A stretch of DNA of 9,438 bases from Candidatus Aerophobota bacterium (GTDB lineage: Bacteria > Aerophobota > Aerophobia > Aerophobales > B3-G15). The position numbers were made by a program, and so were the translations under genes. Positions 1 to 6,650 of the stretch are shown here, piece after piece. Positions within the stretch are counted from its first letter, which is position 1. Each line of letters starts with the position of its first letter. The notes beneath the pieces are model-generated. The model was not told the origin of the DNA, did not search any database, and saw only the letters and a list, made by a program, of their open reading frames with translations. The DNA lies in contig JAGGZA010000029.1 of assembly GCA_021162265.1 (NCBI GenBank), positions 1 to 9,438 of the forward strand. The letters are read 5' to 3'.

Positions 1-140
1 GGGCATTTGAGTATCTTGATGCTCCGGTTACAAGAATAGCAGCTCCCAATACACCTCCACCTTCCTCTCCAGTTCTGGAGAAGGCATTTTTGCCCAATGA
101 AAGGGATGTTGCACAGAAGATAAGGGAGCTTATTAGTTAA
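1..140 (+). CDS. 2-oxoacid dehydrogenase E1 component, beta subunit (C-terminal end only)
   Basis: Only the last 45 codons are present; the frame begins at base 3 and stops with TAA at 138-140. The translated tail contains FEYLDAPVTRIAAPNTPPP and then SPVLEKAFLPNERDVAQKI, the typical end of the thiamine-diphosphate-dependent E1-beta subunit: a 'LDAPV.R..APNTP.P.SP.LE' stretch followed by a final helix. Known family members pair with an E1-alpha subunit and decarboxylate pyruvate, acetoin or a branched-chain 2-oxoacid, passing the acyl group to the lipoyl E2 subunit. The fragment is too short to choose between the pyruvate (pdhB), acetoin (acoB) and branched-chain (bkdB) versions. The rest of the gene and any E1-alpha or E2 partner lie outside the window. 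No good terminator is visible after it. Confidence 0.8.
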   Translation, partial: AFEYLDAPVTRIAAPNTPPPSSPVLEKAFLPNERDVAQKIRELIS

Positions 141-179
141 AATTCTATCCTCTTATTCTTTAATACTTACCTTAAGGAT

Positions 180-207
180 TTGCATTTTTATCTCTTTGTA
201 TTATTAT
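180..207 (+). promoter_or_regulatory. Weak candidate sigma70 promoter ahead of mutM
   Basis: TTGCAT at 180-185 (poor -35) and TATTAT at 202-207 (five of six matches to the -10 consensus) are separated by 16 bases. They lie in an AT-rich gap between the dehydrogenase gene and mutM. In such AT-rich sequence a match of this quality can arise by chance, so this is a candidate only. The following stretch also holds the perfect 12-base palindrome AAAATATATTTT at 221-232, which may simply reflect the base composition. Confidence 0.25.
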
Positions 208-262
208 TTAAAAGCAAAATAAAATATATTTTAAAATTTTTAAACAATTAAAAGAGGAGAAA

Positions 263-1087
263 ATGCCAGAGCTTCCTGAAGTGGAAACCATAAGACAGGA
301 TATGATAAAAAAAGTTAAAGGCAAAAAAATAGCAAAGGTTGAAATCAGAAACGGAAAAAATATTAGAATTATCTCTCCACAAGAATTTGAAAGAAGACTG
401 AAGGGGAAAATTATAAAAGATATTAAAAGGAGAGGTAAATATTTAATTCTTCCACTTGACCCTCCTGACTTTCTTATTTTCCACCTTAAGCTCACAGGGA
501 GGCTGCTTTTCTCTCCCGCTGGCGCAAAAGAACCTGACTATGTTCGTATAGTATTTACCTTCACTGACAATACCAGGTTATTTTTCGCTGATATTAGAGG
601 ATTTGCTGACATCTATCTTTTAACTCAGAATGAAATGGAAACCGTGCCTATAATTAAAAATCTTGGTCCAGAGCCCCTTTCGCCTGAATTTACTCTTGAT
701 AAGTTTAAACAAAGACTTAAAGATAAAAAAGGTAAAATAAAACCGCTTTTAATGAATCAGAGTGTTATAGCTGGAATCGGCAATATTTATTCCCAGGAGA
801 GCCTGCATCGAGCAGGTATTCACCCGGAAAGGAATGTATCTAAATTAACCGACAGGGAAATTGAAGCTATCTATCGCAGCCTGTTAGAAGTTCTCCAGGA
901 GGCCATTAAGTATAGAGGGTCTTCAGTTGATGCCTACCTTGATCTTGATGGGAAAGAAGGCAAGTATGTACCTCATCTAAGGGTTTATGGAAGGGAGGGG
1001 AAAAGCTGTCTTAGATGTGGGTCTCCTATAAAGAAAAAGAAAATTGCGGGCAGGGGAACTTATTTTTGTAGTAAATGTCAAAAATAA
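263..1087 (+). CDS. mutM: Formamidopyrimidine-DNA glycosylase (Fpg/MutM)
   Basis: This is a bifunctional base-excision repair enzyme. It removes oxidised purines such as 8-oxoguanine and FapyG and nicks the DNA by beta/delta elimination. The protein (274 residues, normal for the family) starts MPELPEVETI; after removal of Met, Pro2 is the catalytic nucleophile and Glu3 the acid. Lys59 in RRGKY matches the conserved beta-hairpin lysine. The helix-two-turns-helix segment appears as LLMNQSVIAGIGNIYSQE (about residues 163-180). The C-terminal zinc finger is complete, with Cys249, Cys252, Cys269 and Cys272 and the DNA-contacting GRGTYFC stretch carrying Arg264. The start is fixed by the obligatory MPELPE end and by an AGAGGAG ribosome site at 253-259. 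It sits 39 bases before the htrA gene and may be cotranscribed with it. Plant and Nei-type relatives usually lack or change the GRGT finger, so Fpg is the better call. Confidence 0.96.
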   Translation: MPELPEVETIRQDMIKKVKGKKIAKVEIRNGKNIRIISPQEFERRLKGKIIKDIKRRGKYLILPLDPPDFLIFHLKLTGRLLFSPAGAKEPDYVRIVFTFTDNTRLFFADIRGFADIYLLTQNEMETVPIIKNLGPEPLSPEFTLDKFKQRLKDKKGKIKPLLMNQSVIAGIGNIYSQESLHRAGIHPERNVSKLTDREIEAIYRSLLEVLQEAIKYRGSSVDAYLDLDGKEGKYVPHLRVYGREGKSCLRCGSPIKKKKIAGRGTYFCSKCQK

Positions 1088-1126
1088 TATATCAATAAAT
1101 TAAAAACTTGAAAAAGGGGGCTTAAG

Positions 1127-2659
1127 ATGAAAAAAATTTTTAAAAAGAGAAAATTCGTTTTGATTTTTCCCTTAATAGCTTTTATTATTGCAGGCTTTAT
1201 TAGCCTAAACTACATACCAGCAGGTAGCAGTCAATTAGAACTAAAAGGACCACTTTTTGAAGAGAGCTTAAAACCTCATCCTGTCGATCCTCAGAGTTTT
1301 GAGGGAAAAATAATCAGTGCGATAAAAAAGGTAAGTCCTGCAGTTGTCAGTATCTCCACAGAAAGAACTGTAACTGTCCCCGGTGTTGGTTTTGGACCTC
1401 CTTTTGATAATTTTGACCAGTTTTTCCGAAGATTTTTTGAGGAATTTCCTCAAAGACAATTTAAACAAAGGGGGCTTGGCTCAGGAATGATTATAAATAA
1501 GGATGGGTATATTCTGACAAACGAACATGTGATTCATGGCGTTGATAAAGATAAAATCACAGTTACCCTTCCCACCAATCAGAGGTATAAGGCAAAAATA
1601 GTGGGAACTGATGGAGAATCAGATATTGCTGTTTTAAAAATAGAAGGTAATAATTTTCCTTCTGTGGTTCTTGGAGATTCAAGTAACCTTCAGGTGGGAC
1701 AATGGGTTATAGCGCTGGGTAACCCCTTTGGATTTGCCCTGTCAGAATTAAATAAAAGGTATGAACCTACGGTAACAGTAGGAGTTGTTAGTGCTACAGG
1801 TAGAGCTATTCAAGCTGGTGGAGCAGAGGGAGAAAACAGAGTCTACGCTGATCTTATTCAAACTGATGCTTCCATTAATCCGGGTAATAGTGGAGGGCCC
1901 CTTATAAATATTTATGGAGAGGTTATAGGGATAAATACGGCAATTCTTTCCCCAACAGGTGGTTCAATAGGAATTGGATTTGCAATTCCCATAAATAAAG
2001 CCAAAGTGTTACTTCAAAGTCTTGTTAAATACGGTGAAATAAAATGGCCCTGGATTGGAATTTATATGCAGGAACTTACTCCGGAGCTTGCCAAAAAATT
2101 TGGTGTTGAGAAAGGAGTTCTGGTAGCTGATGTAGTTCCCTCTTCTCCTGCAGAAAAAGCAGGAATAAAACCTGGAGATATTATCCAGGAGGTCAATGGA
2201 AAACCAGTTGAAAGTCCCCTTGAATTGAAAGAGGCTGTATTAAAGACTAAAATTGGAGAAAAAATAAACCTCACCATTGTAAGAGAGAGGAAAACAGTTA
2301 AGGTTGAACTTTATACAGCCCCAAAACCTGAAAAAATCAGCGAAGCAAAAGCTGAAAAGTATATAGAGGAAACGCTTCTGGGGATAAAAGTTGAAGAAAT
2401 TACTCCTGCACTCCGCCAGAGGTATGGAATAGAAGAAAAAGAAAAAGGGGTCGTTGTAACACAGGTTATCCCGGGTGGACCAGCAGACAGAGTAGGAATA
2501 ACTGTGGGAGATATTATAAAACAGGTAAATCGCAAGATAGTGAAAAATCTTTCTGATTTCAGAGAGGCTATGGAAAAAGTAAAACCTGGTGATACCGTCC
2601 TTTTGAGACTTCGTCATGGCCTCTGGACTATGTTTGTCACGGTTGAAACTGCCAAATAA
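1127..2659 (+). CDS. htrA: HtrA/Deg family serine protease with two PDZ domains (DegP/DegQ/Do-like)
   Basis: This is an envelope protein quality-control protease that degrades or refolds misfolded exported proteins. Residues about 10-30 form a hydrophobic stretch behind a Lys/Arg-rich start, acting as signal peptide or membrane anchor, so the rest should lie outside the cytoplasm. The trypsin-like domain shows the catalytic triad: His134 in TNEHVIHG, Asp166 in ESDIAVL and Ser255 in NPGNSGGPL. A Phe/Arg-rich loop (about 94-117, DQFFRRFFEEFPQRQF) precedes the protease core, as in DegP-type loop LA. PDZ1 spans about 307-395 (WPWIGIYMQELT to KVEL) and PDZ2 about 416-510. The length of 510 is slightly above DegP/DegQ. 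The ribosome site is a G-run (AAAAAGGGGG, ending at 1120). Two PDZ domains argue against single-PDZ DegS or HtrA2 types. A 19-base palindrome lies inside the gene at 1436-1454. Confidence 0.95.
   Translation: MKKIFKKRKFVLIFPLIAFIIAGFISLNYIPAGSSQLELKGPLFEESLKPHPVDPQSFEGKIISAIKKVSPAVVSISTERTVTVPGVGFGPPFDNFDQFFRRFFEEFPQRQFKQRGLGSGMIINKDGYILTNEHVIHGVDKDKITVTLPTNQRYKAKIVGTDGESDIAVLKIEGNNFPSVVLGDSSNLQVGQWVIALGNPFGFALSELNKRYEPTVTVGVVSATGRAIQAGGAEGENRVYADLIQTDASINPGNSGGPLINIYGEVIGINTAILSPTGGSIGIGFAIPINKAKVLLQSLVKYGEIKWPWIGIYMQELTPELAKKFGVEKGVLVADVVPSSPAEKAGIKPGDIIQEVNGKPVESPLELKEAVLKTKIGEKINLTIVRERKTVKVELYTAPKPEKISEAKAEKYIEETLLGIKVEEITPALRQRYGIEEKEKGVVVTQVIPGGPADRVGITVGDIIKQVNRKIVKNLSDFREAMEKVKPGDTVLLRLRHGLWTMFVTVETAK
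1436..1454. repeat. 19-base palindrome inside htrA
   Basis: TTTGAGGAA (1436-1444) and TTCCTCAAA (1446-1454) are exact inverted copies around a single T. As RNA it could fold into a 7-pair stem (UUUGAGG with CCUCAAA) with a five-base loop. It encodes residues of the loop just before the protease core (FEEFPQR). It could be a protein-binding site or only a chance result of the codons used. Confidence 0.5.
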
Positions 2660-2671
2660 AAACAAACAAGA

Positions 2672-4327
2672 ATGAATAACTCAACAAAGGACTTGATAAG
2701 GAACTTTATAAAGGAGGCAGCAGGGAAATTCTTTCCCTCAAGGCTGCCTCCTTTTAAAATTGATGTAGCAAAAAAAAAGGAGTGGGGAGATCTCTCCACC
2801 AATCTACCATTTTTACTGGCTGGAAAAACTGGCAATTCACCTGAAGTTATGGGGAAAAATCTTGTTTCTCTTCTTTCTAAAGAGAAAATTTTCTCCAGAG
2901 TGGACTTTGCCGCGCCTGGATTTATAAACTTCTTTTTATCCTCTTCACACCTTAAGGAGAGTTTAAAAAAAATAATTAAAGAGAAAGATAACTACACTCG
3001 ATTTTCTTTAGGGAAAAAAAGACCTGTCCAGGTAGAATTTGTATCCGCCAACCCAACAGGTCCCCTCCATGTAGGTCATGGAAGAGCAGCAGCACTGGGA
3101 GATGCTATTGCTAACAGTCTTAGTAAATTAGATTTTAAAGTGGAAAGGGAATATTACGTTAATAATGTAGGCGGTCAAATAAAAAGGCTGGTAAGGTCAG
3201 TATGGGTGAGAATAAGGCAGCTTGAGGGAGAAAATATTAACCTGCCTGAGGATGGATACAGGGGAGAGTATCTTATTGATATTGCCAAATCCTTTAAGGA
3301 AAAGACAAAGGATACAAAAGAAAGTTCTCTGGAGGATATTTTTCCTTCCCTTTCCCAATTTGTAATAGGAAAAATCTTAAGTGAAATAAAAGATGACCTT
3401 GATGAATTTGGGGTAAGGTATGACCGCTGGTTTTTCGAATCAGAAATTTATGAGAACAATCAGCTATCTGAAGCTCTGTCCTTCCTTAAAGAAAAAGGGC
3501 TCATTTATGAAAAAAACGGTGCTCTCTGGTTTAAGACCTCTGCAGTAATTGAAGGAGAAGAGGATAGAGTATTAAAGAGAAAAAATGGTGAATACACTTA
3601 CTTTGCAAGTGATATTGCCTATCACCTTAACAAACTCAAAAGAGGCTTTCATAAGGTGATTGATATATGGGGAGCAGACCATATTGGTTATGTGCCTCGA
3701 ATAAAAGCAGCTGCCAGGGCTATTGGGTATCCTGAAGAAGCCCTCAAGATAATAATTTATCAACTTGTTACTCTCAAAAGAGGAGGGAAAAGAATTTCAG
3801 CCTCTACAAGAAAAGGGGAATTTATCTCTTTGAAGGAGCTCCTGCAAGAGGTAGGTAAGGATGCAGCCCGTTTCTTTTTCCTCTCTCGCAGTGCTGACTC
3901 TCATCTTGATTTTGACCTTGAACTTGCCAAGAAACAAACCCCAGAAAATCCCGTTTTTTATGTTCAATACGCTCACGCAAGGATATGCAGTATTTTAAGA
4001 AAGGCAAAGGAGAAGGGTTTTATCCCTTTTCCCGAACATAAAGTGGATCTTGATTTGCTTGAAAGTCCTGAAGAAAGAGACCTGATGTGCCTTATTGCTC
4101 TTTTGCCTGACCAGGTAAAGGAAGCAAGTCTGGCTCTTGAGCCTCACCATCTTACCGGTTACGCTAAGAACATTGCCTCTGCTTTCCATTACTTTTATAC
4201 CCGCCACCGGGTAATAAGTAAAAATGAAAAACTGACCCTTGCTCGCCTTTTCCTCATAGAGGGGGTAAGGATTGCTATACAGGATATTATGGGCATCCTG
4301 GGTATTTCTGCTCCTGAAAAAATGTAG
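2672..4327 (+). CDS. argS: Arginyl-tRNA synthetase
   Basis: This enzyme charges tRNA-Arg with arginine using ATP in the cytoplasm; it is a class I synthetase that needs tRNA for amino acid activation. The protein has 551 residues, normal for the bacterial enzyme. The N-terminal tRNA-contacting domain (about 1-110) shows the family pattern KKKEWGDLSTNLPFLLA. The HIGH motif is HVGH at 133-136 in SANPTGPLHVGHGRAA. The KMSKS position reads SASTR at 376-380, within GGKRISASTRKGEF, a divergent form. The C-terminal DALR anticodon-binding domain begins near NPVFYVQYAHARI (about 428-440). The gap to htrA is only 12 bases and has no clear Shine-Dalgarno sequence (ACAAACAAGA before ATG), so translation may be coupled to htrA. 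The start is supported because the N-terminal domain is already complete from here. A very long hairpin occupies codons 13-28. Confidence 0.96.
   Translation: MNNSTKDLIRNFIKEAAGKFFPSRLPPFKIDVAKKKEWGDLSTNLPFLLAGKTGNSPEVMGKNLVSLLSKEKIFSRVDFAAPGFINFFLSSSHLKESLKKIIKEKDNYTRFSLGKKRPVQVEFVSANPTGPLHVGHGRAAALGDAIANSLSKLDFKVEREYYVNNVGGQIKRLVRSVWVRIRQLEGENINLPEDGYRGEYLIDIAKSFKEKTKDTKESSLEDIFPSLSQFVIGKILSEIKDDLDEFGVRYDRWFFESEIYENNQLSEALSFLKEKGLIYEKNGALWFKTSAVIEGEEDRVLKRKNGEYTYFASDIAYHLNKLKRGFHKVIDIWGADHIGYVPRIKAAARAIGYPEEALKIIIYQLVTLKRGGKRISASTRKGEFISLKELLQEVGKDAARFFFLSRSADSHLDFDLELAKKQTPENPVFYVQYAHARICSILRKAKEKGFIPFPEHKVDLDLLESPEERDLMCLIALLPDQVKEASLALEPHHLTGYAKNIASAFHYFYTRHRVISKNEKLTLARLFLIEGVRIAIQDIMGILGISAPEKM
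2710..2754 (+). promoter_or_regulatory. Long stable hairpin inside the 5' end of argS (possible attenuator)
   Basis: The left arm is AAAGGAGGCAGC (2710-2721) followed by AGGGAAA (2722-2728). The loop is TTC. The right arm is TTTCCCT (2732-2738), a 4-base bulge CAAG (2739-2742), then GCTGCCTCCTTT (2743-2754). All 19 pairs are perfect apart from the bulge. TTTTAAAA (2752-2759) follows, giving a short U-run as in an intrinsic terminator. The left arm includes a strong Shine-Dalgarno-like AAGGAGG that the stem would hide, although no suitable start codon follows it. The element begins 38 bases after the argS start and lies in conserved protein-coding sequence. The pairing is read directly; the regulatory role is inferred. 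Confidence 0.6.
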
Positions 4328-4333
4328 CATATA

Positions 4334-4383
4334 TTTAAAAAGGCTTAATTGAGTTTACCATAATTTTTTAAAAAGACCTAATT
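4334..4383. repeat. Pair of near-identical 17-base direct repeats upstream of the small membrane protein gene
   Basis: TTTAAAAAGGCTTAATT (4334-4350) and TTTAAAAAGACCTAATT (4367-4383) agree at 15 of 17 positions. Their starts are 33 bases apart, about three helical turns. They fill most of the 77-base gap between argS and the next gene. The sequence is AT-rich, so chance similarity is possible, but the spacing would suit a repeated regulator site. Confidence 0.35.
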
Positions 4384-4404
4384 AAAAAGATAAGGAGGAG
4401 AAAA

Positions 4405-4689
4405 ATGGAGCAGGAAAAAAAGATGAGATGGGGAACTGTAGCAATTACAGTTGCTATTTTAATTCTGGCAGCAAGTGTATTCTTTGCCGGATTCAAAATC
4501 ACCAACACAATTAATGCCAATGTACAAAGTATTAAAAGCGCACTAAAGGAAAAGCTGGAAAAGGACATACGGAAAGAAGCTATATCCTTTATTTATGCCT
4601 ATCGGAAAAGCGCTCTTAAAAATAGACAGATAACCGCTGATGACCTTAAAGAGGGGTATAAGTTTGCTAAGGAATTCTTATCAAAATAA
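4405..4689 (+). CDS. Small single-pass membrane protein of unknown function
   Basis: I do not recognise this 94-residue protein. It has a short charged start (MEQEKKMRW), one strongly hydrophobic segment at about residues 11-30 (TVAITVAILILAASVFFAGF), and then a helical, Lys/Glu-rich tail of about 60 residues (for example IKSALKEKLEKDIRKEA) that may form a short coiled coil. Charge balance alone does not settle its orientation. The gene is supported by an excellent ribosome site, AAGGAGGAG at 4392-4400, five bases before the ATG. It lies 77 bases after argS with no terminator between, so it may be read from the same transcript. Its stop codon is only five bases before the -35 box of the next operon. 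It could be a protein-complex anchor or a stress protein; nothing in the sequence decides this. Confidence 0.75.
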   Translation: MEQEKKMRWGTVAITVAILILAASVFFAGFKITNTINANVQSIKSALKEKLEKDIRKEAISFIYAYRKSALKNRQITADDLKEGYKFAKEFLSK

Positions 4690-4694
4690 TTACT

Positions 4695-4722
4695 TTGACA
4701 GCTTCATCCAGCAGGGTATAAT
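4695..4722 (+). promoter_or_regulatory. Perfect-consensus sigma70 promoter of the transketolase-dhaKL operon
   Basis: TTGACA at 4695-4700 and TATAAT at 4717-4722 both match the consensus exactly, with a 16-base spacer. Transcription would start near 4729-4731, giving a leader of about 33 bases before the transketolase ATG at 4763. The operon therefore starts here, independently of argS and the small membrane protein gene. Confidence 0.85.
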
Positions 4723-4735
4723 TAATACCTTATGA

Positions 4736-4745
4736 AAGTTAACTT
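4736..4745. promoter_or_regulatory. Palindrome just downstream of the promoter (possible operator)
   Basis: AAGTTAACTT is a perfect 10-base palindrome located about +6 to +16 relative to the predicted start of transcription, between the promoter and the ribosome site. That is a classic place for a repressor to block a strong promoter. It does not match the repeats upstream of the SorC-type gene, so which regulator would bind it is unknown, and the short length allows chance. Confidence 0.35.
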
Positions 4746-4762
4746 ATCCTACGGGGGGCAAA

Positions 4763-5605
4763 ATGGTTAAACTAACAGCTTCCGATAAAGCGGATCTGGT
4801 GAAAAAAGCAGCTTGCGTTAGAAAAAAAATTGTGGAGACGATTTGTGAAGGGAAAGGTGGACACTTGGGAGGTGCTTTATCCTGTACAGATATCCTTGTC
4901 ACTTTGTATTTTAAAATTCTTCGCCTTGATCCAAAGCATCCACAGTGGGATGAACGAGATAGATTTGTGCTTAGCGCCGGACACAAGTGTCTTGCTCTTT
5001 ATGCAACCATGGCACTCAGGGGATACTTTAAAGAAGAGGAACTTTCAAGTTATGCCACCTTAGATAGTCCTTTCCCGGGACACCCTGACAGGCATAAACT
5101 TCCAGGAATTGAGGCAAATACAGGTTCATTAGGTCATGGCCTTGCTATTGGGGGCGGGATGGCTCTTGCAGGTAAAATGGACGGTAAAAAGTGGAAGGTT
5201 TATGTGCTTCTCGGGGATGGAGAGATAGCAGAAGGATCGGTATGGGAGTCAGCTGCTGCTGCAAGTCACCACAAGCTGGATAACCTTGTCGCTATTGTGG
5301 ATAGAAATAAATTGCAAATTCAAGGACCAACTCGTGAAGTTATGGATATGGAACCTCTTGCAGAAAAGTGGAGAGTTTTTGGGTGGCAGGTGAGAGAAAT
5401 TGATGGGCATAATTTTGACGAGATTTTTACTGCTCTTTCAGATATTCCCGTTAAGAAAGATTATCCCACGGTGATAATAGCTAATACGATAAAGGGCAAG
5501 GGACTTTCCTTTGCTGAGGATAACTACAAGTTTCACCAGTGGCAACCGACTCCTGAGGATTGCAAGAGAGCCTTGGCAGAAATGAAAAAATTGGAGGGAG
5601 TATAA
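4763..5605 (+). CDS. Transketolase, N-terminal (thiamine diphosphate-binding) subunit
   Basis: This is the first half of a two-gene transketolase, which transfers two-carbon ketol units between sugar phosphates (non-oxidative pentose phosphate pathway). At 280 residues it has the usual length of stand-alone N-terminal subunits. Visible signatures are His34 in GGHLGGALSC, LSAGHKCLALYA (70-81), PGHPDRHKLPGIEANTGSLG (105-124), and the thiamine diphosphate/Mg motif GDGEIAEG (151-158) ending with Asn182 in VDRNKLQIQG. The Pro-Gly-His and Gly-Ser-Leu-Gly-His stretches are typical of transketolase rather than of DXP synthase or E1. The ATG follows a run of six G (4753-4758). The stop TAA shares its last A with the ATG of the C-terminal subunit, so the two are probably made in equal amounts. 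Split enzymes can also be specialised, such as apulose-4-phosphate or sulfofructose transketolases, so the exact substrate is open. Confidence 0.94.
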   Translation: MVKLTASDKADLVKKAACVRKKIVETICEGKGGHLGGALSCTDILVTLYFKILRLDPKHPQWDERDRFVLSAGHKCLALYATMALRGYFKEEELSSYATLDSPFPGHPDRHKLPGIEANTGSLGHGLAIGGGMALAGKMDGKKWKVYVLLGDGEIAEGSVWESAAAASHHKLDNLVAIVDRNKLQIQGPTREVMDMEPLAEKWRVFGWQVREIDGHNFDEIFTALSDIPVKKDYPTVIIANTIKGKGLSFAEDNYKFHQWQPTPEDCKRALAEMKKLEGV

Positions 5606-6588
5606 TGCGAGAAATGATAGATCCCCGAAAATCATTTGCAGACGCAGTTGTTGAAGTTGCCCGGGGAAATAAAAATATCGTAGCAATATCGGCTGATTCT
5701 GCAGGAAGTGCACGGCTCGGAGAATTTAGAGAGCTTTTCCCGGACCGTTTTTTTGAATTTGGATTAATGGAACAAACAGTTATTGGTTTTTGCGCAGGGC
5801 TTGCTTTATCGGGAAAAATACCTTTTTTCTGTGCTATAACTCCTTTCATCACCATGAGAGCTTTTGAACAGGTGAGAAATGACCTTTGCTATACCTTTGC
5901 TAACGCCAAAATTGTAGGCAGAAATTCTGGCCTTACCAATGCTTACTTCGGACCAACCCATCACTCTCTGGAAGATGTGGCTCTAATGAGATCATTGCCA
6001 GAAATGGTGGTCATTGTTCCCTCTGACCCTGTAGCAATAAGAGAATATGTAAAGGAAGCTGCAAAACATAAAGGACCTGTCTATATTCGTCTGGGAAGCG
6101 TAAAAATTCCCTTCCTTTATAATACCACCGAGAGGTTTGAAATTGGAAGGGGAAAGATTTTGCGCAGGGGAAAGGATCTGACGATAATTACCTGTGGTAT
6201 GACACTTTGGCACGCCTTTGAAGCTTTAAAGATGCTTGATGAAGAGGGTTTCTTAGAAGTAGGACTTGTTGATATGCCATCTATTAAACCTATTGACAGA
6301 GAACTTCTCTTTAACATCTCCAAAAATACAGATGGCATACTTGTAGTTGAAGAACATAGTACCGTGGGAGGATTGGGAGGAGCTGTTAGTGAGTTTCTAT
6401 CCCAGACTAATCCCTTGCCAGTTAAGCTACTGGGAGTACCGGATGTTTTTGCTTCTGCAGGACCTTATGATGAGCTTATGGAAAAGTATAGGCTATCACC
6501 TCAGGGAATATTTACCACAGTGAGGAATTTGACCAAGGCTATTAAGAAAGGCTATGTAGAAGATGATTTTCGAGACGTAGATTTCTAA
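5605..6588 (+). CDS. Transketolase, C-terminal (pyrimidine-binding) subunit
   Basis: This is the partner of the preceding gene; the two polypeptides together form the active site. It has 327 residues. The Pyr domain carries FGLMEQTVIG with Glu56, equivalent to the glutamate that activates thiamine diphosphate, then TMRAFEQVRND, and GPTHHSLEDVALMRSLPEM (about 116-134). The transketolase C-terminal domain follows from about residue 190 (ITCGMTLWHAFEA, VVEEHSTVGGLGGAVSEFL). I chose the ATG at 5605, which gives a TAATG overlap with the upstream stop and a GGAGGGAG ribosome site at 5593-5600. A longer reading from 5560 would add 15 unrelated residues overlapping the upstream gene and is not supported. 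The last 14 residues (KKGYVEDDFRDVDF) form an acidic tail beyond the usual domain end. The same architecture occurs in 1-deoxyxylulose synthase, but the separate N-terminal subunit is clearly transketolase-like. Confidence 0.94.
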   Translation: MREMIDPRKSFADAVVEVARGNKNIVAISADSAGSARLGEFRELFPDRFFEFGLMEQTVIGFCAGLALSGKIPFFCAITPFITMRAFEQVRNDLCYTFANAKIVGRNSGLTNAYFGPTHHSLEDVALMRSLPEMVVIVPSDPVAIREYVKEAAKHKGPVYIRLGSVKIPFLYNTTERFEIGRGKILRRGKDLTIITCGMTLWHAFEALKMLDEEGFLEVGLVDMPSIKPIDRELLFNISKNTDGILVVEEHSTVGGLGGAVSEFLSQTNPLPVKLLGVPDVFASAGPYDELMEKYRLSPQGIFTTVRNLTKAIKKGYVEDDFRDVDF

Positions 6589-6617
6589 AAGCATTCAGAC
6601 TGTTTCAAAGAAAAAAC

Positions 6618-6630
6618 TTCAAAATTTGAA
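6618..6630. repeat. Short inverted repeat between transketolase and dhaK
   Basis: TTCAAA (6618-6623) and TTTGAA (6625-6630) are exact inverted copies around one A. They lie in the 62-base gap just before the dhaK ribosome site (AGGTGAGG, 6633-6640). The site is short and AT-rich; it might be an internal operator or chance. Confidence 0.25.
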
Positions 6631-6650
6631 TAAGGTGAGGTGCTATAAAA

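Noticed and set aside
801..825. Small hairpin CCTGC-ATCGA-GCAGG within mutM
   Set aside because: Five pairs in coding sequence is expected by chance.
2240..2665. 141-codon open frame on the minus strand opposite htrA
   Set aside because: It lies wholly opposite a clear htrA PDZ2 region, its product is Phe/Ser/Tyr-rich like an antisense shadow, and it has no ribosome site or family features.
3067..3081. CCATG-TAGGT-CATGG inverted repeat in argS
   Set aside because: It is explained by the codons of the conserved HVGH motif and is short.
3995..4330. 111-codon open frame on the minus strand opposite the end of argS
   Set aside because: It is antisense to the conserved anticodon-binding domain of ArgRS and shows no recognisable protein features.
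4830..5063. 77-codon plus-strand open frame inside the transketolase N-subunit
   Set aside because: It is an out-of-frame shadow of a gene with clear family motifs.
5560..5604. Longer N-terminus for the transketolase C-subunit starting at 5560
   Set aside because: The extra 15 residues overlap the upstream gene and have no ribosome site, whereas the ATG at 5605 has GGAGGGAG in front and forms a TAATG coupling.
5481..5855. 124-codon minus-strand open frame across the transketolase junction
   Set aside because: It overlaps conserved coding sequence of both subunits and has no supporting signals.
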